Numbered from the stretch's first letter, positions 37,120-48,690 are shown. The stretch is 64,000 nt of DNA from Corynebacterium sp. ACRPO (GCF_022347205.1 NZ_JAKRNE010000012.1:1-64000); one strand, 5' to 3'. The notes: generated by a model not told the origin, from the letters alone. Translations and numbers: made by a program.

Positions 37120-37551
37120 CTACGCAGCAAAAGCGCCGAAAGTAGTCCCTGTCTCACTTTCATCCAAAAATTGTGCGGCATGCTGCATGAGACCATAAAC
37201 ATATTCCTCGCTCGGCGCTTCATCCAGCCCCGAAGACACGCGCGCACGAGTCCGCGAATATCCCTTAAAGGATTCAGCCCACCGTTTGCCTTCCACACCG
37301 ACGAGCGCTAACCGATCCCATGCACTGGAGGGAAGGCGGCGGCGCCGAGCCACTACAGATGCAGCTACACGTGCGCCAGCAGTACGGAGAGCCGATTGGT
37401 ACGCCACCTCTAAGGCTTGATCGAATCGCCCCTCAGCCGCATAACCTCGCGCGGCGTCTAATAATTCTCGTGCCTGAAAGAGGAACCGTGCCCGCTTACC
37501 ACCTTCTCGCCCAAGAGAATGGGTACGCGTTGCCGAAATAATCTGTGCCAT
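37120..37551 (-). CDS. SAV_6107-type HEPN-domain protein
   Basis: A 143-residue helical protein. The helices ARELLDAARGYAAEGRFDQAL and the following EVAYQSALRTAGARVA resemble the HEPN domain of proteins named after Streptomyces SAV_6107. HEPN domains often bind nucleotides or act as RNases; the R-x4-6-H RNase motif is not evident here. No partner nucleotidyltransferase is adjacent. Position between the DUF3040 gene and the idsA region is as I remember from other corynebacteria. ATG start. Name from memory of the family; moderate certainty. Confidence 0.75.
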   Translation of the reverse strand: MAQIISATRTHSLGREGGKRARFLFQARELLDAARGYAAEGRFDQALEVAYQSALRTAGARVAASVVARRRRLPSSAWDRLALVGVEGKRWAESFKGYSRTRARVSSGLDEAPSEEYVYGLMQHAAQFLDESETGTTFGAFAA

Positions 37552-37778
37552 TGCCTCTGTCCTTAACTAAATAAATAACGTCGTTGAACTGCCCCTGACC
37601 CTAAGCAAGCCGCTAGACATTTCACCCCCGAGCATAGTTCACCTGTTCGATTTAAGCAACGTTAATAGCTGGCCACACGCTTTTTCCAGCCTTCTTGTTC
37701 GATTCAATTTTGTGAATTTCGAAGAACATAGCGAGCCCTGCTTTCCCTCCGCCACAGACTTCTGGTGTCATAGGAAGA

Positions 37779-38333
37779 GTGAGCTTTGAAATTCGCCGCC
37801 TAACCCCGCCGGAATTCTCCCTGCTAGCCCCACAGTTGGTTGAGATTTACATCGAGGCAATGCACTACAATCCCGCAATCTTGCATAGCCGCATTTCAAG
37901 CTGGCGAAATGACGTGACCCGCCCCGGATTCGGCGCGCAGATTGTCACCCATGAAAATGGCATCGTCGGCGTGGCCTATGGGTTCTTAGGCTCCCCAGAT
38001 AGCTGGTGGGACGCTGAACTTCGCCGCGGGCTCCGCCTACAAGGCGGGCCCACCGAAGAGCAGTGGGACATTGTGCGCAACTACTTTGAGCTGGCTGAGA
38101 TCCACGTCTTGCCGCAGTACCAGGGGCACGGCCTAGGCAGAAAGCTTTTGGAAGGATTGCTGTGGAATGCCCCGGCGCGCTATGCGCTGTTGTCCACACC
38201 CGAGGTGCCGAACGAGGATAACGGTGCCTTCCGTCTTTATAGAGCCGTCGGCTTCTTCGATGTCCTCCGTGATCATCTCTACCCCGCCGATGCTCGCCCC
38301 TTTGCCATATTGGGCGCAAGCCTGCCGCTGTAA
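37779..38333 (+). CDS. GNAT-family N-acetyltransferase
   Basis: A 184-residue acetyltransferase. The acetyl-CoA pyrophosphate loop is QYQGHGLGRKLL (about 113-124) in the strand-helix motif IHVLPQYQGHGLGRKLLEGL. A C-terminal AFRLYRAVGFFDV segment is typical of GNAT motif B. The acceptor is unknown. The start is GTG with AGGAAGA just before it. It lies 50 bp before idsA in the same direction, possibly as one transcript. Confidence 0.88.
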   Translation: MSFEIRRLTPPEFSLLAPQLVEIYIEAMHYNPAILHSRISSWRNDVTRPGFGAQIVTHENGIVGVAYGFLGSPDSWWDAELRRGLRLQGGPTEEQWDIVRNYFELAEIHVLPQYQGHGLGRKLLEGLLWNAPARYALLSTPEVPNEDNGAFRLYRAVGFFDVLRDHLYPADARPFAILGASLPL

Positions 38334-38383
38334 ACCTCTGTTATTTCTTGCGCAGCCTAGCCGGTATCGTGTGGGGTGTGACT

Positions 38384-39463
38384 ATGCAGAATATTCCTGA
38401 GCTTGCGGACATCCCCGGTGCGGTGCGCGAGGAACTCGCCACCTTTCTCGATCAACGCCGAGAGCAGGTGGCCGAAATCGGCGCCCCTGTGACCAAGGCC
38501 GTGAGCTTTTTGGAATCCTTCGTGCTTGACGGTGGCAAGCGAGTACGACCTACCTATGCCTGGGCGGGTTACCTGGCCGCAGGTCGAGGAGAAGAAGATC
38601 CCGCGGCCATGCTCCGCGCGGCCGCCTCTTTGGAATTTATCCAGGCCTGCGCCCTTATCCACGATGACATTATCGATGCTTCCAATACCCGTCGCGGCAA
38701 TCCTACGGTGCACCGGGGCGTCGAAAAGCTGCACCGCGAATCGGAGTACCTAGGGGATCCAGAGTTCTTCGGCACCTCCGTGGCAATCTTGGTAGGCGAT
38801 TTAGCACTGGTGTATGCAGAGGACATGTTCCAAGATTCCGGCCTGAGTGCGGCCGCTTTGCACCGTGCTCGCGGCCCCTGGCGCGGCATGCGCACTGAGG
38901 TTATCGGCGGGCAGCTCTTGGATATCTCTTTGGAGGCGGCAGGTTCCGAATCGGTAGAGCTTGCCAATTCGGTCAACCGTTATAAGACGGCCGCTTATAC
39001 CATTGAACGCCCGCTGCACTTGGGCGCCGCTATCGCCGGGGCAAGCGAGGAACTTATCGCTGCCTTCCGCGGCTATGGGCACGATATTGGCATTGCCTAC
39101 CAGTTGCGTGACGATCAGCTGGGTGTTTTTGGCGATCCCGCGGTGACCGGCAAACCTGCCGGTGATGACCTGCGCGAAGGCAAGCGAACCGAACTTCTAG
39201 CGCTAGCGCTCCAGCGCGCGGATGAGTCTGATCCACAAGCTGCTGCTACCTTGCGCAAGCTCATTGGCCGCACCTCAGATCCCCAGGAGCTATCGCGCTT
39301 GGCCCAGATCATCGCTGATTCGGGCGCACCAGAAGAAATTGAGCGCCGCATCGATTCCCTAACACAATCGGGACTGCAACACCTGCACTCCGCACAGGTA
39401 GATCCCGCGGTCACCGAAACCCTAGAGCAGTTGGCTATCAAGGCTACTGCTCGCCGCAAGTAG
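38384..39463 (+). CDS. idsA: Geranylgeranyl-type polyprenyl diphosphate synthase
   Basis: A 359-residue trans-prenyltransferase that extends allylic diphosphates with isopentenyl diphosphate. The first Asp-rich motif is DDIID (about 94-98) followed by RRGNPTVH, and the second is LRDDQLGVFGD. The product length depends on residues before the first motif; IdsA in C. glutamicum makes geranylgeranyl diphosphate, used for carotenoids, menaquinone or decaprenyl chains. ATG 38384 has GGGG before it, but the GTG two codons upstream could be used from a leaderless transcript. It is followed 8 bp later by mptA. Confidence 0.92.
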   Translation: MQNIPELADIPGAVREELATFLDQRREQVAEIGAPVTKAVSFLESFVLDGGKRVRPTYAWAGYLAAGRGEEDPAAMLRAAASLEFIQACALIHDDIIDASNTRRGNPTVHRGVEKLHRESEYLGDPEFFGTSVAILVGDLALVYAEDMFQDSGLSAAALHRARGPWRGMRTEVIGGQLLDISLEAAGSESVELANSVNRYKTAAYTIERPLHLGAAIAGASEELIAAFRGYGHDIGIAYQLRDDQLGVFGDPAVTGKPAGDDLREGKRTELLALALQRADESDPQAAATLRKLIGRTSDPQELSRLAQIIADSGAPEEIERRIDSLTQSGLQHLHSAQVDPAVTETLEQLAIKATARRK

Positions 39464-39471
39464 GTTGTGCC

Positions 39472-40962
39472 GTGGCAAAGACGTACTCTTTTCCCATTCC
39501 GCGCGCGCTGCCGCTAGGGCTATCTGCCTCCTGCATTTTACTGCTCGCGTCCTTCTCTGGCGGTGCCACCCGCAACCGTGGAGGACTCCTCGAAGCATTA
39601 AATATTGGCTTCTTGTCCTATGGGCACGGGCGCAATCTCGGCCTCGCGCTGTACTGGGTGGGTATTTTCCTCTTAGCCGCAGCGTGGGTGCTAGCTGGGC
39701 GCACCATCATTCGCCCGCAGCTCAAAAATCCTCTGCCTGAGGGCGGCTTGCGCGACATCCAGCGCATCCTCATCGCCTGGGTAGCTCCCCTTTTATTAGC
39801 CGGGCCATTGGCCTCACGCGATGTGTATTCCTACCTCATGCAAGGTGCTATGGTTCGCGATGGCTTCGACCCGTATACCGAAGGTGCCGCCGTTAACCCC
39901 GGACCCTTCCTCCTTGAGGTATCTCAAGATTGGCGCAATACCACCACGCCTTATGGTCCCCTTCACCTGTGGATAGGAGAACTGGTCACCAGCCTGGTAG
40001 GCGATAACGTCACTGCAGGCGTGGTGATCTATAAGGTTTTTTCTCTGCTCGGGTTTGTTACCATCGCCTGGTCAATCCCCCGCATCGCCCGCAAACTCGG
40101 CGCGGATCCTGCGGTAGCACTGTGGCTTGGTGTAGCTAATCCAGTTATTATCTTGCACCTTATCGGCGGCATGCATAATGAATCACTCATGGTGGGGCTC
40201 GTGTCTATCGGCCTGCTAGCGGCATTGCATCAGCGCTTCCACGCCGCCCTCATCCTCGTGGGCACGGCCGTGGCTATGAAGGCAACTGCGGTTATTGCGG
40301 CACCGTTTATCGTATGGATGATGCTCCACCACTACGCTCCCAAGGGCTCCAGTAAGTGGCGACAACTTGCTGTCTTTGTGCTATCTGGCATCGCCGCAGT
40401 GGCAGAAATCATCGCCGCAGTGGCCCTCATCACGTGGGTTTCCGGCACGTCGTGGGGCTGGCTATCGCAGGTAAGCGGCAATTCCAAGGTGATTAACCCG
40501 CTGGCAGGTCCCACCTTGGCCACCGATATTATCTTCCCAGCGGTCCAAATATTTATGCCGGATGCCTCCTATAACGCCATATTGGCCGTACTGCGCAGCA
40601 TCGCCATGGCCTGCATGCTCATTGGGCTGGTGACGGTGTGGTGGCTTTGCCGCAAGGACAACCGCGACGCTGTTATGGGCACCGCGGCCGCATACCAAGT
40701 TGCCTTTGTTTTCAATGCCGTGACCCTGCCGTGGTACTACGCCTCTATCTTTACCCTGATGGGCACTTTCCGGCCGCCGCTCTGGCTCATCAAATTCACC
40801 ACCGGGGTGGCCCTGTTTATTGGCGTCTCTTTCTCCGGCGATGGCAATCACCAGCTCTACAACTGGTTCTGGGTCATCGGCATGATTGTGGTGGCATGGT
40901 TTGCCACCCAGTGGATCTTTGAAGGCGTGCCTAAAAAGCAGCAGCCTGCGCGCGCCGAATAA
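39472..40962 (+). CDS. mptA: Alpha-1,6-mannopyranosyltransferase MptA
   Basis: A 496-residue polytopic GT-C glycosyltransferase with 12-13 hydrophobic segments. The aspartate at the first external loop lies in ASRDVYSYLMQGAMVRDGFDPY (the RD-Y region near residue 118), typical of MptA/MptB. It elongates the alpha-1,6-mannan core of lipomannan and lipoarabinomannan with decaprenyl-phosphomannose. Adjacent to idsA, as in C. glutamicum. Start is GTG, weak ribosome site. Its last 32 bp overlap the convergent Rv2175c-like gene. Confidence 0.9.
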   Translation: MAKTYSFPIPRALPLGLSASCILLLASFSGGATRNRGGLLEALNIGFLSYGHGRNLGLALYWVGIFLLAAAWVLAGRTIIRPQLKNPLPEGGLRDIQRILIAWVAPLLLAGPLASRDVYSYLMQGAMVRDGFDPYTEGAAVNPGPFLLEVSQDWRNTTTPYGPLHLWIGELVTSLVGDNVTAGVVIYKVFSLLGFVTIAWSIPRIARKLGADPAVALWLGVANPVIILHLIGGMHNESLMVGLVSIGLLAALHQRFHAALILVGTAVAMKATAVIAAPFIVWMMLHHYAPKGSSKWRQLAVFVLSGIAAVAEIIAAVALITWVSGTSWGWLSQVSGNSKVINPLAGPTLATDIIFPAVQIFMPDASYNAILAVLRSIAMACMLIGLVTVWWLCRKDNRDAVMGTAAAYQVAFVFNAVTLPWYYASIFTLMGTFRPPLWLIKFTTGVALFIGVSFSGDGNHQLYNWFWVIGMIVVAWFATQWIFEGVPKKQQPARAE

Positions 40963-41299
40963 CCTCGCGGGCAAGATGACCGTGCAAAGCATCGATCGGG
41001 CGGCCCGGCAACGAGTCATCCTCGGTAAAGAGATGCTTGAAGATTTCGTTGTCCTTATAGCCGCCGTCCGTCAACACGGTAATTGCGGCGGTTACATGCT
41101 TGGCAATGACGCCCTTGTCATTAAAGAAAGCTAGCGGTACGCGCTTTCCTTCTGGGGAATCCCAGACAATGAACTTTCGGTCCTGCAGCAGGTCATAAGC
41201 GCGGGTGATGGGCAGGTCTAGCTTTTCTGCCACCTGCTGCATGCTGAGCAGTTCTTCGTTTGCGAGCAAGGAATCGAGGGATTTTTCTTGGTTAGTCAC
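40931..41299 (-). CDS. Rv2175c-like DNA-binding protein
   Basis: A 122-residue protein with an N-terminal winged helix-turn-helix (SMQQVAEKLDLPITRAYDLLQ, shortened in quotation to SMQQVAEKLDLPIT) and a conserved C-terminal part (VPLAFFNDKGV, LPGRPIDALHGHLAREVIRRAQ). Mycobacterial Rv2175c is a DNA-binding substrate of the kinase PknL, which is encoded divergently next to it, as here. The GTG at 41299 is chosen because TAAAGT lies 7 bp before it, suggesting a leaderless start; an ATG at 41335 would leave only 10 bp between the divergent starts. Confidence 0.88.
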   Translation of the reverse strand: MTNQEKSLDSLLANEELLSMQQVAEKLDLPITRAYDLLQDRKFIVWDSPEGKRVPLAFFNDKGVIAKHVTAAITVLTDGGYKDNEIFKHLFTEDDSLPGRPIDALHGHLAREVIRRAQAAAF

Positions 41300-41345
41300 G
41301 TCTTCTACTTTAACGCGGGCTAGATGATCAGCCATACTGGGAAGC

Positions 41346-44098
<2,753 letters not shown>

Positions 44099-44127
44099 TC
44101 AAGCGCCTATCGCGCGTTAGTTAAATT

Positions 44128-44637
44128 CTAGATATTAATTCTATTGCCTTTAGAGAGCGGAAGAACTTGGGCGCAGGCACGGAACTTGGCGAGGTTATGG
44201 CGGGCGTCGACAAGCGCATCGTGATTGCCCTTAGGGACAGCCGGCAGGCTGGGACGCCCCGCAAACTCCCAGTACTGCTTCAGCTCGCGGGTATAGCGGG
44301 GCATGCGTTTAGGCAGTCCAGCCATATCGCCCCACAGCTGCGCCAAAACCACATGATCATAAGCGCCCACCCACGCCCACAGCTCTACCGGGGTTGAGCT
44401 CTGGGTAAGAAACTCGAAGACCTCCGTGCGAATGGTCGCCAGAGGTTTCCATACTGGGTCCCGCGGGCTAGGCAGCTTGGCCAATACATTGTCTTTGACC
44501 CAAGAATTGGCCTTGGACGGATCGAAATCTGTAGACACGGCGTAGTACTCGCTGCCATTCTCACCGACGATGCCGATGGAGACCAATTCAATGGTTTGTC
44601 CATCTTCGATAAATTCGGTGTCATAGAAGTAGCGCAC
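44128..44637 (-). CDS. Rv2179c-like 3'-5' exoribonuclease
   Basis: A 169-residue DnaQ-fold nuclease of the Rv2179c family. The acidic motif is YDTEFIEDG (Asp7, Glu9), with a central AWVGAYDHVVLAQLWG (Asp) and the end motif NHDALVDARHNLAKF (Asp, with His just before). Mycobacterial Rv2179c trims single-stranded RNA 3' tails; the same is inferred. The GTG at 44637 is chosen since it begins MRYFYDTEF; a TTG three codons upstream is possible. Downstream of aroG start in the same direction, about 45 bp away. Confidence 0.85.
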   Translation of the reverse strand: MRYFYDTEFIEDGQTIELVSIGIVGENGSEYYAVSTDFDPSKANSWVKDNVLAKLPSPRDPVWKPLATIRTEVFEFLTQSSTPVELWAWVGAYDHVVLAQLWGDMAGLPKRMPRYTRELKQYWEFAGRPSLPAVPKGNHDALVDARHNLAKFRACAQVLPLSKGNRINI

Positions 44638-44676
44638 GTCTCCCAAGCCTAGCGCCGCCTAGTCTGCGGCGATAAA

Positions 44677-44705
44677 TTGGCCCCTTAAAGAGACGGTTGT
44701 ACACT
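44677..44705 (+). promoter_or_regulatory. Leaderless promoter of the mptC-type gene
   Basis: TTGGCC and TACACT are spaced by 17 bp, and the GTG start follows six bases after the -10. Transcription should begin at the start codon itself, giving a leaderless mRNA, a common arrangement in corynebacteria. Confidence 0.65.
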
Positions 44706-44711
44706 TCTGGC

Positions 44712-45893
44712 GTGAAGAAATCTTTGTGGTTTACTGCTCTGCCCTTGTGCCTCTCTGCCCTCGTTGCTCTTTGGTGGCTCATCGATATTCCGGAGCTTTT
44801 CTCCGGGGATTTCTCCACCTATTACCACATTGACCTGGACGTTTACCGCGAAGGCGGGGCCGGCTTTGGCAGCGACCTCTACGCCAAGGACTACCTCGTT
44901 GGCAGCAATCGCGATGTCTCTCTTCCCTTCACCTATCCACCCTTTGCGGCGCTGCTTTTTGCCCCGCTGAGCTGGATTCCCCTCACCGCCGCGAGCATCC
45001 TCGTATCTGTCGCCTCTTTTCTTGCCCTGTGGGTCTGTGTTGCCCTGGTACTGCGCTCTCTTGGCTGCCCGGGCTGGGCAGGCTGGGCGCTTCTAGCGGC
45101 GATGCTTACTGAGCCGATTACGGAGACCTTTAGCTTCGGGCAGGTCAACATCCTGCTCACCGCACTCGTTGTGGTCGATATTCTCTGGCTGCGCCCCGGA
45201 CGCGGCAGGGGCGTGCTTACTGGTATCGCTATGGCGATCAAGCTCACCCCCGCGGTATTCCTCGCCGTATTTTTCGTCCGCCGCGAATGGCGCGCATTTT
45301 TCGCCGCTCTCGGTTCCTTTTTGGCAGCTGGGCTCATCGCCTTCGCCTGCAATCCACATAGCTCCATCCAGTACTGGAGCGAAACGCTGCGCGATTCCAA
45401 CCGCATCGGTGGACTTGCCTATAGCTCCAACCAATCTCTGCGCGGTGTCTTTAGCCGCCTAGCCCCTGAACACGCTGAAAAACTGTGGCTCGTAACCGTT
45501 GTCCTCGTCGTTGCCATCGTATGGTTTGCCATGGAGCGCCTCTCCCACGAGAACCAGGCGGTACTCATGCTGCTGTCCGCTTCCGTATCGCTCCTGTGCT
45601 CGCCAGTGTCATGGTCGCATCACTTCACCTGGCTGGTATTGGCAGGCGTGCTGCTAGTGGCGCAGCACCACTGGGCACTCGCTGCGCTGACATGGCTGGC
45701 GCTTTTGGCCCGCGGTCATTGGCTTGTCCCCCATGCCAATGACCAAGAGCTGGACTGGGCATGGTGGCAGCACATCGTGGGCAATGACTACGCCATCGTT
45801 ACCGCTCTGCTGGTTCTTTGCTCGCTACCATTGGCTCTACGACGGGTCGGCGCTTATCAATCCGCGGCGGAACCAGCGTCCAGCCAAGGATAG
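44712..45893 (+). CDS. mptC: GT87-family mannosyltransferase, MptC (Rv2181) type
   Basis: A 393-residue polytopic glycosyltransferase with 9-11 hydrophobic segments. It shows the GT87 pattern: an external IDLDVYREGG with an Asp pair, PFTYPPFAALLFAPLSWIP, and FGQVNILLTALVVVDILW, and an internal IKLTPAVF. The Rv2181/MptC protein adds alpha-1,2-mannose side branches to lipomannan; the location near mptA, pimB and aroG fits. The GTG start is given by the leaderless promoter. Its 3' end overlaps the convergent acyltransferase gene by 95 bp. MptC versus another GT87 member is inferred from context. Confidence 0.8.
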   Translation: MKKSLWFTALPLCLSALVALWWLIDIPELFSGDFSTYYHIDLDVYREGGAGFGSDLYAKDYLVGSNRDVSLPFTYPPFAALLFAPLSWIPLTAASILVSVASFLALWVCVALVLRSLGCPGWAGWALLAAMLTEPITETFSFGQVNILLTALVVVDILWLRPGRGRGVLTGIAMAIKLTPAVFLAVFFVRREWRAFFAALGSFLAAGLIAFACNPHSSIQYWSETLRDSNRIGGLAYSSNQSLRGVFSRLAPEHAEKLWLVTVVLVVAIVWFAMERLSHENQAVLMLLSASVSLLCSPVSWSHHFTWLVLAGVLLVAQHHWALAALTWLALLARGHWLVPHANDQELDWAWWQHIVGNDYAIVTALLVLCSLPLALRRVGAYQSAAEPASSQG

Positions 45894-46950
45894 GAACCTT
45901 TCCCAGGGCCCAGAGCGCTACCGATGCCGCAGCGGAGTAGAAGAAGCACATTCCGATCCAGAACCAGGTATTTTCCATCGGCCACTGGCCAGCAAGGCTC
46001 ACCACATAGTCGCGGTGGGCCATGAAGAAGCCGTACCCCAGCGTCATGCCGATTGGGTGGGCCAAGTAAATGGGCAGGGTATGCCGGCCCACGAACTTTA
46101 CAAAAGTGGACAGAGCCGGAACATGGCTAATAAGTACAGCACCAACGATGCCCGCTGGGGTTTCAAGCGTCTGCTCCGCAAAGCGGATCAACAGGTCTAG
46201 ATCGCCTCGGCCAAGAATGTCCCCGCCTGGAAGTGGCCACTGCACCGCTACCTCGCCTTCGACGGCATTCCAGGTTTGCCGAATGGTAAGTCCCGCGATG
46301 TAGCTGATGATTGCCGCACCATATGCCCACAGAGAGCCCTTGCGGAAGGTGCCTTTAAAGGGTGCTTCGGCGGCGTCGGCAAACCGCGTAATAGGCCCGC
46401 GGAGATAAGCCGCACCGACGAAGATGGGCAAGAACATGATTGCCTTGCCAATAAAGTAGTAATGATGCTGCCACGCTATAAACAGCAGCGGCGCAAAGCT
46501 CAGGCCAATGCCTGCCCACGCGGGCAACTTGCGTACGGCCCACAAAAATATGTTGAAAAAGATGAGCGCGTGAATGAACCACGCCATGGTATGACCCAAC
46601 AGCAGGTTATAGAGCAGATCCGTAAGCTGCAGATAGGGATCACCAAATACCCAGTGGTACTCGATGCGCTTAGTCCACAGCTCAACGGTCATCCACACCG
46701 TATAGGGCACGAGGAAAAACCACAGGCGGCGGGTAAAGAGCTCGCTGAATGAATAGCGGAAGATCTTGGTAGAGAAATAGCCGGATACGAGGAAAAACAA
46801 GGGCAGGCGGAGCGGGTCCAGCCACACGTTTAGGTCAGCCAACCACGTTAGCTCACCTTCCGGAACCACCAGCGTGACGTGCAAGAGCACAACGCCGATA
46901 ATGGATACGCCTTTAGCGGTATCTGGCCAAGCTAAGCGGGCCTTGGGAAT
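45799..46950 (-). CDS. Acyltransferase-3 family membrane protein, apparent AUU start
   Basis: A 383-residue protein of the acyltransferase-3 (OafA-like) family with about ten hydrophobic segments. It has the opening RLAWPDTAKGVSIIGVVLLHV, shortened here to RLAWPDTAKGV, and then LPLFFLVSGYF and HTLPIYLAHPIGM. The His in LLH is the usual catalytic residue. The frame holds no ATG, GTG or TTG before the conserved first helix; GTG at 46890 would remove it. ATT (46950-46948) has GGGGAGG 8 bases before it, so AUU is proposed as the start; AUC two codons earlier is the alternative. It begins 5 bp after plsC. Substrate unknown. Confidence 0.85.
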   Translation of the reverse strand: MPKARLAWPDTAKGVSIIGVVLLHVTLVVPEGELTWLADLNVWLDPLRLPLFFLVSGYFSTKIFRYSFSELFTRRLWFFLVPYTVWMTVELWTKRIEYHWVFGDPYLQLTDLLYNLLLGHTMAWFIHALIFFNIFLWAVRKLPAWAGIGLSFAPLLFIAWQHHYYFIGKAIMFLPIFVGAAYLRGPITRFADAAEAPFKGTFRKGSLWAYGAAIISYIAGLTIRQTWNAVEGEVAVQWPLPGGDILGRGDLDLLIRFAEQTLETPAGIVGAVLISHVPALSTFVKFVGRHTLPIYLAHPIGMTLGYGFFMAHRDYVVSLAGQWPMENTWFWIGMCFFYSAAASVALWALGKVPILGWTLVPPRIDKRRPVVEPMVASKEPAER

Positions 46951-46955
46951 AGTGA

Positions 46956-47696
46956 TTACCTCCCCTTGTATTCAGCGCCGGCGGGGTAACCATGGCCGGC
47001 CTTGAGCGAAGCCTTCACATCGGAGGCGTACACATCAACATAAGGCTTATCGCTCAGCTCGGCCAAATTGCGCATCACAAAATCCGTGAAAGCGCGGACA
47101 GTCTCATGCTCGGCCGGATTCATCCCGCGCTCTTTGGCCCACTCATGCGGCCAGATGGGGTCTCCTACCCGCACGCCAACCTTGAAGGGGCGGGGAATCC
47201 ACGAGCCAATGGGATTCGCCTTGCGCGAATTGATCATCGCGATGGGAAATACTGGCTGATTAGTCTCCATCGCGATGCGACCCATACCGGTGCGACCCTT
47301 GTACACCCGGCCGTCTGGGGAACGAGTTCCTTCCGGATAGATACCGAAGAGATCGCCGCGGGACAAAATACCTTCTGCGGTTTCCACAATGGCGTCGCCA
47401 GCGTCCTCGCTATCGCGCTCGATAGGGACTTGCCCTACCGAGGTAAAGAACCACTTTTGCAGGCTGCCAACAAGGCCAGGAGTGGTGAAGTACTCCGACT
47501 TAGCCGGGAAAGTGATCTGACGTGGGCATACCAAAGGAAAGAAGAAGGAATCCATGACAGCCTGGTGATTCGACACCAAAATCGCAGGGCCTTCAGCGGG
47601 GATTTTCTCGATGCCCTCACTCCACGGGCGATTCCATACTCGCAGAGCAGGTCCGAAAAAGATGTGCTTAAAAGCCCAGTACCACTTGTTTTTCAT
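46956..47696 (-). CDS. PlsC-type 1-acylglycerol-3-phosphate acyltransferase
   Basis: A 246-residue acyltransferase of the PlsC/LPLAT family. The catalytic motif NHQAVMD (His-x4-Asp, near residue 43) and the glycerophosphate-binding motif FGIYPEGTRSPDGRVYKG are intact. One weakly hydrophobic segment at the N-terminus suggests membrane association. Likely reaction: acylation of lysophosphatidic acid or a related lipid, with the acyltransferase-3 gene directly after it. The context of mannosyltransferases raises acylation of PIMs as an alternative. ATG start at 47696. Confidence 0.88.
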   Translation of the reverse strand: MKNKWYWAFKHIFFGPALRVWNRPWSEGIEKIPAEGPAILVSNHQAVMDSFFFPLVCPRQITFPAKSEYFTTPGLVGSLQKWFFTSVGQVPIERDSEDAGDAIVETAEGILSRGDLFGIYPEGTRSPDGRVYKGRTGMGRIAMETNQPVFPIAMINSRKANPIGSWIPRPFKVGVRVGDPIWPHEWAKERGMNPAEHETVRAFTDFVMRNLAELSDKPYVDVYASDVKASLKAGHGYPAGAEYKGR

Positions 47697-47719
47697 CGCC
47701 AGGTCGTCCTTTGTCAGTT

Positions 47720-48652
47720 TTAACGGCCGCTGCGGGCCAAATCGGCTACGCCAATCATACCCGCTGCCGACCCTAATTCTGCGGTGGCCACACGTGCGAG
47801 GGGACGGTGCCCTGCCCCGACAACATCCTGTCCCATGGCTTGGGCAGCGCCCTCGAGGTACAGGTCCGCATCTTGAGATACGCCGCCTCCGAGCACAATA
47901 AGTTCCGGATCCAATACATCAGCGACAATGGATAGGCCCTGGCCCAGCCACCGGCTGAAGTCTTCCATCACCGCGACGGCAAGTGGATCTCCGCGCCGCG
48001 CCGCCTGGGTAATTTCCTTGCCTGTGGGATCAGCCGGCAGCGAGGTCTCATAGCTTCCACGCAGATCAGCGCAGGTATCCGGCAACGCGGTACCGGAGGC
48101 ATAACGTTCCAAGCAGCCTCGCTTGCCGCAGGAGCACTGCCGACCATTGGGGACCACCACGATATGCCCAAATTCTGGGGCGGTACCAAACGCACCGCGG
48201 TAGATGGTGTCATGCGTCATCAACGTCGCGCCAATTCCTGTTCCTACCGCAAAGAAAACCCAATCCTCTGCTCCGCGGCCAGCTCCAAAGCACCACTCAC
48301 CCCACGCGGCGGAATTGGCATCATGCTCCAAACGCACGTGCATACCGAGCTTCTGCGAAAGCGATTCTCGGACGTTGGCGTGCCGCCAGGGAAGGTGCGG
48401 GGCGAAGCGCACTACCTCACACGTAGGATCCAAAAATCCCGCCAAGGCGAGGCCGACGGCGTCCACCTCATAGTCGGCGCGCAGCTCATCGACGATGCCC
48501 ACAATGTCCGCTTCCAGCTGCTCGACGTCCATGGAAGTGGGAACCGTGCGGCTCGCGAGGATCTCACCCTCCCGAGTGATCACTCCGCCGCGCACGTTGG
48601 TGCCACCGACGTCGAAGCCGATAGTCAGATCGGCGGAGTTCTTCTTAAGCAT
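47720..48652 (-). CDS. glk: ROK-family glucokinase
   Basis: A 310-residue cytosolic sugar kinase. The phosphate loop is DVGGTNVRGG (near 14), the sugar-contact region is LEHDANSAAWGE with the catalytic Asp, and the ROK zinc finger is CSCGKRGCLE. The central HIVVVPNGR His also ligates zinc. Glucose as the substrate is inferred from C. glutamicum glk, which has the same neighbours. ATG start; the gene lies 23 bp before plsC and about 38 bp after pimB. Confidence 0.9.
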   Translation of the reverse strand: MLKKNSADLTIGFDVGGTNVRGGVITREGEILASRTVPTSMDVEQLEADIVGIVDELRADYEVDAVGLALAGFLDPTCEVVRFAPHLPWRHANVRESLSQKLGMHVRLEHDANSAAWGEWCFGAGRGAEDWVFFAVGTGIGATLMTHDTIYRGAFGTAPEFGHIVVVPNGRQCSCGKRGCLERYASGTALPDTCADLRGSYETSLPADPTGKEITQAARRGDPLAVAVMEDFSRWLGQGLSIVADVLDPELIVLGGGVSQDADLYLEGAAQAMGQDVVGAGHRPLARVATAELGSAAGMIGVADLARSGR

Positions 48653-48690
48653 GCATAACAGAATATACCGACAACCGGGTTAGGGTCACA

